Source: Kiritimatiellia bacterium (GTDB lineage Bacteria; Verrucomicrobiota; Kiritimatiellia; RFP12; UBA3636). From it: DNA of 5,224 nucleotides. The notes beneath the pieces were generated by a model. It was not told the DNA's origin, did no database searches, and saw nothing but the letters and a program-made list of their open reading frames with translations. Location of the stretch: NCBI GenBank assembly GCA_017476965.1, contig JAFUXX010000230.1:1-5224 (forward strand), read 5' to 3'. The translations under genes and the position numbers were made by a program. This document shows positions 1 through 4,210 of this stretch, one piece after another. Positions within the stretch are counted from its first letter, which is position 1. Every line of letters starts with the position of its first letter.

Positions 1-2
1 AG

Positions 3-161
3 ACCACGAAAGCGCAAGCCTCCCGACAGGACGCCGTTTCTGCCCGGATTCCCCGTCTGAGGCAAGCGCTCCAACATGCACTACGGGACGGTCTCAAGCG
101 AGATCGGCCCAAGCCCGGGTCAATTTTCCGGGATAAGGGTGAACGGCTTCGCCGGCGTTGA
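3..161 (+). CDS. possible C-terminal tail of an unidentified basic protein (5' end outside window)
   Basis: The frame starting at base 3 is open from the left edge to a TGA at 159-161, giving 52 visible residues. It is rich in Arg, Lys and Gln, contains an amphipathic-looking stretch (RIPRLRQALQHALRDGLKR), and ends in LRRR. Such basic tails occur on many nucleic-acid-binding proteins, but there is no diagnostic motif, so I assign no function. The other two plus frames close at 58-60 and within 140-144, so this is only the longest of three short open frames and could be chance. In its favour, it stops exactly where the base composition turns A-rich and a promoter-like element begins, as expected at a gene end. 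Confidence 0.25.
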   Translation, partial: TTKAQASRQDAVSARIPRLRQALQHALRDGLKRDRPKPGSIFRDKGERLRRR

Positions 162-185
162 AAAAGAAAAGAATTTTTCTACAAT
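158..185 (+). promoter_or_regulatory. candidate sigma70-type promoter, rightward
   Basis: A -35-like TTGAAA (158-163) and a -10-like TACAAT (180-185) each match the consensus at five of six positions. They are separated by 16 bases of A/T-rich sequence, close to the ideal 17. Transcription would start near 192 and run toward the signal-peptide ORF at 406, leaving an untranslated leader of about 210 bases. A weak A/T inverted repeat (GAAAAA at 160-165, TTTTTC at 174-179) lies in the spacer. The element is inferred from sequence match only. Confidence 0.4.
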
Positions 186-405
186 TGTCCCCCGTGGGCG
201 GCACCACGCCCTCCCCCGACGACCATTGCTCCTGTCGAGCAGCGACCATTGGAAACTGAATTTGCATCCCGCACTTCCTCTTGAAGACAACCACTCGCTC
301 CAACGTGAGGGCAACATCGAGATAATGAAATGCCGCGCGTGCACGAATGACGAGATCGGCCGCCGCGTCGCGCGGGCCGTCGCTCATGACATGGAGATTG
401 AAACG
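186..405. other. apparently non-coding leader / intergenic stretch
   Basis: I see no convincing gene here. Open frames exist on both strands across it (for example plus 76-405 and minus 94-432), but their products are low-complexity, carry no recognisable motif and lack a convincing start. The stretch contains a 9-base direct repeat, CGACCATTG, at 220-228 and 243-251. It also includes the SD-like GGAG at 393-396, nine bases before the ATG at 406. It would be the 5' leader if the promoter at 158-185 is real. Confidence 0.4.
220..251. repeat. 9-bp direct repeat CGACCATTG, 23-bp period
   Basis: CGACCATTG occurs at 220-228 and again at 243-251, between the candidate promoter and the ORF at 406. 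The 23-base period is about two helical turns, which could suit a regulator binding site. Two copies of a 9-mer in a short region may equally be coincidence. Confidence 0.2.
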
Positions 406-714
406 ATGAACAAGGGCATTGAACGCATACATGGAATTTGTTTCCTTGTCTTCGTTCTTCTGTCGGCTGCCTCATTTGCAATGCCGGCACATTTCGAGAT
501 TGTCGCAGAAAACTCACTTGGCCAGGAGGCGCTGATAATAGATGTCAAGGAAAACGACATCAAGATCGTCAAAGATCTGGCATATTCAGAACAGGGACAG
601 CAACTGGTTGCGGGGGACTCTGGAAGTCGAAACCGAATGGCCTTTTTCCGTTGTTGGAGACTATGTAACGCCACCATCCATAGATCAAAATGTTTGTTTT
701 CCGGGATATCATGA
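406..714 (+). pseudogene. secreted protein of unknown function, N-terminal part, frameshifted
   Basis: The ATG at 406 is preceded by GGAG (393-396) at nine bases. It opens a classical signal peptide: a short basic N-region (MNKGIERIHG), a hydrophobic core (CFLVFVLLSAA) and an SFA-type cleavage site near residue 25. The mature part begins HFEIVAENS and continues about 45 residues with natural-looking composition (mixed Asp/Glu/Lys/Ile, AT-richer codons). It then degenerates and stops at 712-714. Dropping one G from the run at 612-616 makes it read QLVAGTLEVETEWPFSVV and onward in the frame that stays open to 2239. This implies a single-base insertion, or a sequencing indel, in a longer secreted protein. 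I recognise no family in the roughly 140 residues up to 840. If the frame is restored, this is the N-terminus, with export signal, of the mosaic gene that follows. Confidence 0.5.
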
Positions 715-2239
715 ATACACGGACCTGTATTGCAGAGTAGGAACCAATGTTCTCGACCAGTCGGCTTTGATTTCAGACGACAGAGTATTGTTCGTAAAAC
801 AAATGCATGGCAATAATTCATGCTCTTCATGGTCATCAACGTATCCTCCCGACCTTTGCGTCGTACTCGTGGACAGCTTGCGGCCGGACCATCTTGGCTG
901 CTATGGCTACGGGCGCGACACGTCGCCGGCGGTGGACGCGTTCGCCGCGGGCGCGGTGCGGTTCGACCAGACGATCGCGTCGGGCTCGTGGACGCAGCCG
1001 TCGATCATGTCGATGATGACGTCGGTTCCGGCGGACGTCCACCAGCGCGTCCACTGGGGCCGCCCCCATTCGACGAACGTCGTCACGCTCGCGGAGACGC
1101 TGCAGAAGGCCGGCTACCAGACGGTCGGCCTCGTCGCGAACCCGATGACGAACCGCAAGTTCGGCTTCTCGCGCAGGTTCGACTTCTACGACGACTACTC
1201 GCTGACGGGCGCGCCGGACGCCACGACGGGCGACATCGCCCGCCAGACGGCCCAGGGCGCGAAACTCACGCGCCTCGCGCAGGACTGGATCGAGCGGCGC
1301 CGCGACCCGGAGAAGCCGCTCTTCCTCTTCGTCCTCTACATCGACGTGCATTGGGACTACCTTCCGCCGCCGCCCTTCAACCGGATGTTCGCGCCGGATC
1401 CCGTCCCTCCGCCGCGCGACATCTGGAACCTCGGGCGCAAGACCATCCCGGAGGCCGCGCGCAAGCGCTCCGTCGCCGCCTACGACGGGGAAATCCGCTA
1501 CACCGACGGCTGCATCTCGAACCTCCTCGCGGCCATCGACGCCTCGCCGTGCGGCAAGGACACCGTGGAGAACATGGACTGGCTCGCCGCGCGCCGCGAC
1601 GACCCGGATTTCGGCAAGGTGCGGGTCGTCCAGGTCGACGACGGCTGGCAGACCGCGCCGGACGCCGTGTACCACGACCGCACCGCCACCCGGGCGCAGG
1701 CACTGCGGCGCGGCCTGGAGGCCATCAGGCGCGGCTTCGGCGACGGCGGTTTCATCCTCGGCGGCACGATGGTCTTCGGGCCGGCGGCTGGCCTCGTCGA
1801 CGCGATGCGCGTCTCCACGGACATCACGCCCCGCTGGGACCGGCCCGGCCAGCACGCCGAAGCGCCCAACGTCCCGAACGTCTGCCGCAACGTCGTCCAC
1901 CACGCCTACATGGACGGCCGCCTCTGGATCAACGATCCGGACACGCTCATCGTCCGCGAGGACCGCAACGAACTGACGCCCTCCGAGGTGGAGCTGTGGG
2001 CCGGCGTCGTCTCCCTCGCCGGCGGCTCGCTGATGCTTTCCGACCGTCTCTCCGCGCTCTCGCCCGGGCGCCTGGCGCTCGTCCGCCGGGCGCTCGCCGG
2101 CGCCGGACAGAGGACACGCCTCCGCCCCGCGGACCGCTGGGAGAAGTCGCTCCCGTCCGTCTGGGAGGCGGAGCGGGACGGCCGCACCGTCCGCGCGGTC
2201 TTCGATTTCGACGGCGCGCACTCCGTCCGTTTTTCCTGA
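542..2239 (+). CDS. mosaic ORF: unknown N-terminus + truncated sulfatase-like domain + internally deleted GH36 alpha-galactosidase
   Basis: This frame is open for 565 codons from ATG 542 to TGA 2237-2239. AGGAGG at 524-529 lies 12 bases upstream of the ATG, but residues 1-24 look like an out-of-frame reading of the secreted protein starting at 406. The true start is therefore probably ATG 406 via a frameshift, or ATG 803, which lacks an SD. Residues about 25-100 are unrecognised. Residues 102-342 are the N-terminal part of a sulfatase/alkaline-phosphatase-superfamily hydrolase. Residues 343-565 match the catalytic barrel and C-terminal part of GH36 alpha-galactosidase. The two enzymes act on different bonds (sulfate or phosphate ester versus alpha-galactoside), and neither is complete: the sulfatase lacks its second metal-binding motif and the GH36 lacks its nucleophile strand. 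Base composition rises sharply at about 840-905. I infer a decayed or chimeric gene, probably not a working bifunctional enzyme. It converges with moxR. Confidence 0.6.
   Translation: MSRKTTSRSSKIWHIQNRDSNWLRGTLEVETEWPFSVVGDYVTPPSIDQNVCFPGYHEYTDLYCRVGTNVLDQSALISDDRVLFVKQMHGNNSCSSWSSTYPPDLCVVLVDSLRPDHLGCYGYGRDTSPAVDAFAAGAVRFDQTIASGSWTQPSIMSMMTSVPADVHQRVHWGRPHSTNVVTLAETLQKAGYQTVGLVANPMTNRKFGFSRRFDFYDDYSLTGAPDATTGDIARQTAQGAKLTRLAQDWIERRRDPEKPLFLFVLYIDVHWDYLPPPPFNRMFAPDPVPPPRDIWNLGRKTIPEAARKRSVAAYDGEIRYTDGCISNLLAAIDASPCGKDTVENMDWLAARRDDPDFGKVRVVQVDDGWQTAPDAVYHDRTATRAQALRRGLEAIRRGFGDGGFILGGTMVFGPAAGLVDAMRVSTDITPRWDRPGQHAEAPNVPNVCRNVVHHAYMDGRLWINDPDTLIVREDRNELTPSEVELWAGVVSLAGGSLMLSDRLSALSPGRLALVRRALAGAGQRTRLRPADRWEKSLPSVWEAERDGRTVRAVFDFDGAHSVRFS
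842..1567 (+). other. sulfatase / alkaline-phosphatase-superfamily domain, N-terminal half only
   Basis: The first strand PDLCVVLVDSLRPDHLGCYG carries a metal-ligand Asp (codon 872) and matches the family signature IDTLRADHLGCYGY. TSPAVDAFAAGAVRFDQ and SGSWTQPSIMSMMTS follow, corresponding to the nucleophile loop. Next come NVVTLAETLQKAGYQTVGLVAN, the YIDVHWDYLPPPPFNRMF loop (His codon 1349, usually a substrate or metal-site residue), and AYDGEIRYTDGCISNLLAAID. All are in the normal order and spacing. The nucleophile position is Thr (codon 992) in T-Q-P-S-I, not the C/S-x-P-x-R needed for formylglycine. It therefore resembles the T-x-P-S branch annotated as sulfatases but not proven to be. 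The domain ends at GKDTV, exactly where families continue with the TSDHGE metal motif, so roughly the last 150-200 residues are missing. Without them it should be inactive. Confidence 0.8.
1568..2239 (+). other. GH36 alpha-galactosidase catalytic domain, 5'-truncated and internally deleted
   Basis: Order of motifs compared with the Thermotoga maritima GH36 enzyme: ENMDWLAARR then VRVVQVDDGWQ (first barrel strand, substrate-binding Asp pair at codons 1637 and 1640); TRAQALRRGLEAIRRG; GGFILGG; GLVDAMRVSTDITPRW, with the presumed acid/base Asp at codon 1820; NVVHHAYMDGRLWINDPD; and VVSLAGGSLMLSDRLSALSP near the C-terminus. The match is strong and collinear with one exception. The family has about 105 residues between the DDGWQ and TRAQAL motifs, including the K-x-D-F nucleophile strand. 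Here there are about 12 residues, so the nucleophile is lost. The N-terminal beta-sandwich (about 190-200 residues in the family) is also absent, replaced by sulfatase sequence. The intact ancestor would have cleaved alpha-1,6-galactosides such as melibiose or raffinose. This fragment should not. Confidence 0.8.
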
Positions 2240-2242
2240 ACC

Positions 2243-2259
2243 CCGCCGCGACCCGGCGG
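2243..2259. terminator. small GC hairpin in the convergent gap
   Basis: CCGCCG (2243-2248) can pair with CGGCGG (2254-2259) around a 5-base loop, just after the stop of the mosaic ORF. A further possible long-range pairing is CCCCGC (2241-2246) with GCGGGG (2293-2298). There is no T-tract on either strand, so intrinsic termination is doubtful. The position between two convergent genes (gap 2240-2312) is the main reason to list it. The rest of the gap shows nothing else. Confidence 0.25.
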
Positions 2260-2312
2260 AACCGGAATCGAAAGCTGTTCAATGCCGGCGGAGCGGGGAA
2301 CTGGGAGGAATG

Positions 2313-3284
2313 TCAGGGGACCGGGGTTTCCGCGAGGATGCGGGAAACGACGGCGTCCGGCGTGGCTTCCTGAGCTTCGGCCTCGTAGGTGAGCGCGACG
2401 CGGTGGCGCAACACGTCCGGGGCGACGTCCTTCACGTCCTGCGGCGTGGCGTAGGCGCGGCCGTGGAGCATGGCGTTGGCGCGGGCGGCGAGGTTGAGCG
2501 CCAGCGTGGCGCGGGGGGAGGCGCCCATCGCGATCAGCGGCGCGAGGTCGGCCATGCCGTGCCTGGCCGGTTCGCGGGTGGCGAAAACGAGGTCGAGGAT
2601 GTAGTCGCCGACCTTTTCGTCGCAGTACACGGCGTCGAGCGCTTCGCGCAGGCCCGCCACCTGTTCCGGGGTGGCAACGGTTTCGGCTTCCGGGGCGCGG
2701 TGCTTGGAGAAGCGCTCCATGATGCGGCGCTCGTCCTCGCGCGACGGGGTGCCCACGACGCACTTGAAGAGGAAGCGGTCCACCTGTGCCTCGGGAAGCG
2801 GGTACGTGCCTTCCTGCTCGATCGGGTTCTGCGTGGCGAGCACGAGGAACGGCGAAGGCAGCGGCAGCGTTTCGTCGCCGAGCGTCACCTGGCGCTCCTG
2901 CATCGCTTCGAGCAGCGCGGACTGCACCTTCGCCGGGGCGCGGTTGATTTCGTCGGCGAGGAGGATGTTCGCGAAAACCGGGCCCTTCTTCGGCGAAAAC
3001 GTGCCGTCCTTCGGGTTGTAGACCATGGTGCCGGTGAGGTCGGCCGGGAGCAGGTCCGGCGTGAAGGACACGCGGGAGAAGCCGAGGCCGAGCGCCTTGG
3101 CGAGAGTGCGCACGAGCGTCGTCTTGGCTATGCCCGGCACGCCTTCGAGAAGCACGTGCCCCTGGCAGGCGAGGGCGACGAGAAGGCGGTCGACGATTTT
3201 TTCCTGGCCGACGACCACCCGCGAAACTTCGCGGCGGATGCGGTCGAACGTTTCTGCCTGTTTTTCGAGATCTGCTGGATTCAT
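2313..3284 (-). CDS. moxR: MoxR-family AAA+ ATPase
   Basis: This is a complete 323-residue protein, the normal size for the family. The AAA_3 core has Walker A GVPGIAKT (residues 48-55), Walker B ILLADE (107-112) followed by INRAPAKVQSALLEAMQE, and sensor 1 LATQNP (149-154). The EGTYPLPEAQVDRF stretch has the arginine-finger-type Arg at 170. A C-terminal lid carries the GASPRA sensor-2 motif (254-259). MoxR ATPases are cytoplasmic chaperone-like remodellers. They usually work with von Willebrand factor A proteins to insert metal cofactors or mature dehydrogenases and envelope complexes; the substrate here is unknown. The ATG is supported by AGGA (minus strand, 3290-3293) five bases upstream. 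The gene starts 15 bases after the thiD stop, so it is probably cotranscribed. The DUF58/VWA genes that normally follow moxR are absent: the next thing downstream is a convergent mosaic ORF. Confidence 0.95.
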   Translation of the reverse strand: MNPADLEKQAETFDRIRREVSRVVVGQEKIVDRLLVALACQGHVLLEGVPGIAKTTLVRTLAKALGLGFSRVSFTPDLLPADLTGTMVYNPKDGTFSPKKGPVFANILLADEINRAPAKVQSALLEAMQERQVTLGDETLPLPSPFLVLATQNPIEQEGTYPLPEAQVDRFLFKCVVGTPSREDERRIMERFSKHRAPEAETVATPEQVAGLREALDAVYCDEKVGDYILDLVFATREPARHGMADLAPLIAMGASPRATLALNLAARANAMLHGRAYATPQDVKDVAPDVLRHRVALTYEAEAQEATPDAVVSRILAETPVP

Positions 3285-3289
3285 CGCGT

Positions 3290-3293
3290 TCCT
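3290..3293 (-). promoter_or_regulatory. ribosome binding site of moxR
   Basis: AGGA on the minus strand, within AAAGGAA, lies five bases before the moxR ATG (3282-3284). It sits wholly in the 15-base gap after thiD, which fixes the start and supports translation from a shared transcript. Confidence 0.6.
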
Positions 3294-3299
3294 TTCGCG

Positions 3300-4169
3300 T
3301 CAAACCGCCCGGCCGGCGGACTGTCCGAGCCGGGAAACCGAGACGCAAGGATGGTTCAAGAGGCCTTCGCTCTCCGGCGTGCCGAGCACCGCCGCGGCCG
3401 GGCCGACCGGCAGCGACGTGCGGATCGCCTCGTAGACGTACGCCTTCGCTTCGCGGACGGCGTCCGGAAGCGCGCGGCCGAGAGCGAGCGACGCCGCGAT
3501 GGCGGCGGAGAGCGAACATCCGGTGCCGTGGACGGACGCCGGATTTTCCACGACGGGCGTGGTGTAGAGGAATTCGCCTTCGGCGCACGCGAGCACGTCT
3601 TCGGCTTCGCCGCCGCGCCTGTGGCCGCCTTTCACGAGCACGGCGCACCCCGCGGCCCCGCGGATGGCGCGGGCGGCGGCGGCCATGTCGTCCAGCGACC
3701 GCAGGGCGCGGCCGCAGAGCGTTTCCGCTTCGGGGAGGTTCGGCGTGGCGACGGCGGCGACGGGGAGCAGGACGTCCCGGACCGCGGCCACTGCGGATTC
3801 GCTTATGAGCCGCGCGCCGCTCGTCGCGACCATGACGGGATCGACGACGAGCGGGACGTCCGGGCGCGCCTTCATCTTCGCGGCGACGGCGCGCACGACG
3901 CCGGGATCGGCGAGCATGCCGGTTTTCGCGGCCTTGATCGCGTAGGCCGGCAGGACGGCGTCCAGCTGCGCTTCGACGAATTCCGGGGTCTGCCCCGCCA
4001 CGGCCGACACGCCCGACGGATTCTGCGCGGTGAGGGCGCAGAACACGGTGCAGGCGTGCAGCCCGAACACGTGGAAGGCCCTGATGTCGGCCTGGACGCC
4101 GGCGTTTCCGCCGCTGTCGCTGCCGGCGATCGTGAGAGCCGCCGTCAAAACGCCGTTTTCGACATGCAT
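3300..4169 (-). CDS. thiD: bifunctional hydroxymethylpyrimidine / phosphomethylpyrimidine kinase
   Basis: ThiD phosphorylates 4-amino-5-hydroxymethyl-2-methylpyrimidine (HMP) and HMP phosphate with ATP to give HMP-PP, the pyrimidine half of thiamine, in the cytoplasm. At 289 residues it is slightly longer than the usual 260-270 because of a C-terminal extension after residue 265. Ribokinase-fold motifs are in order: AGSDSGGNAGVQADI at 15-29 (substrate-binding loop; the family usually has SGGAG or SGGGAG); LTAQNPSGV (46-54); KTGMLAD (82-88); VVDPVMVATSGARLI (108-122, Mg/phosphate region); TPNLPEAETL (142-151); VLVKGGH (177-183); and HGTGCSLSAAIAASLALG (214-231), the anion hole with the catalytic Cys at 218. 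The ATG at 4167-4169 follows GAGGA by eight bases. The gene lies 41 bases after pntAA and 15 before moxR. No other thi gene and no TPP riboswitch is visible, so this may be a salvage kinase or part of a scattered pathway. Confidence 0.95.
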   Translation of the reverse strand: MHVENGVLTAALTIAGSDSGGNAGVQADIRAFHVFGLHACTVFCALTAQNPSGVSAVAGQTPEFVEAQLDAVLPAYAIKAAKTGMLADPGVVRAVAAKMKARPDVPLVVDPVMVATSGARLISESAVAAVRDVLLPVAAVATPNLPEAETLCGRALRSLDDMAAAARAIRGAAGCAVLVKGGHRRGGEAEDVLACAEGEFLYTTPVVENPASVHGTGCSLSAAIAASLALGRALPDAVREAKAYVYEAIRTSLPVGPAAAVLGTPESEGLLNHPCVSVSRLGQSAGRAV

Positions 4170-4177
4170 CGCGCTTT

Positions 4178-4182
4178 TCCTC
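4178..4182 (-). promoter_or_regulatory. ribosome binding site of thiD
   Basis: GAGGA on the minus strand lies eight bases before the ATG at 4167-4169. It selects this ATG over the out-of-frame ATG at 4163-4165, which overlaps it four bases downstream. Confidence 0.65.
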
Positions 4183-4210
4183 GCGGGACGTGTTCCGGGA
4201 CGCCCCGGAC

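Noticed and set aside
99..361. 11-base repeat CGAGATCGGCC at 99-109 and 351-361
   Set aside because: Only two copies, with no attachment-site or insertion-sequence structure around them. Probably chance.
94..432. Minus-strand 112-residue frame over the leader
   Set aside because: No convincing start or motif, and it runs over the SD and start of the signal-peptide ORF.
1211..1666. 12-base repeat GCGCCGGACGCC at 1211-1222 and 1655-1666, the second copy near the GH36 internal break
   Set aside because: The first copy is in the sulfatase part, so it does not explain the missing GH36 segment. Similar GC-rich words recur often in this DNA.
820..2373. Long plus-strand frame overlapping the mosaic ORF, and a minus-strand frame at 836-2221
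   Set aside because: Products are Arg/Ala/Gly-rich with no family motif. They are shadows of the GC3-rich coding frame that ends at 2239.
1906..3648. 580-codon minus-strand frame spanning the mosaic ORF end, moxR and part of thiD
   Set aside because: It crosses gene boundaries and has an Arg/Pro/Gly-rich shadow composition. The real moxR and thiD frames are different.
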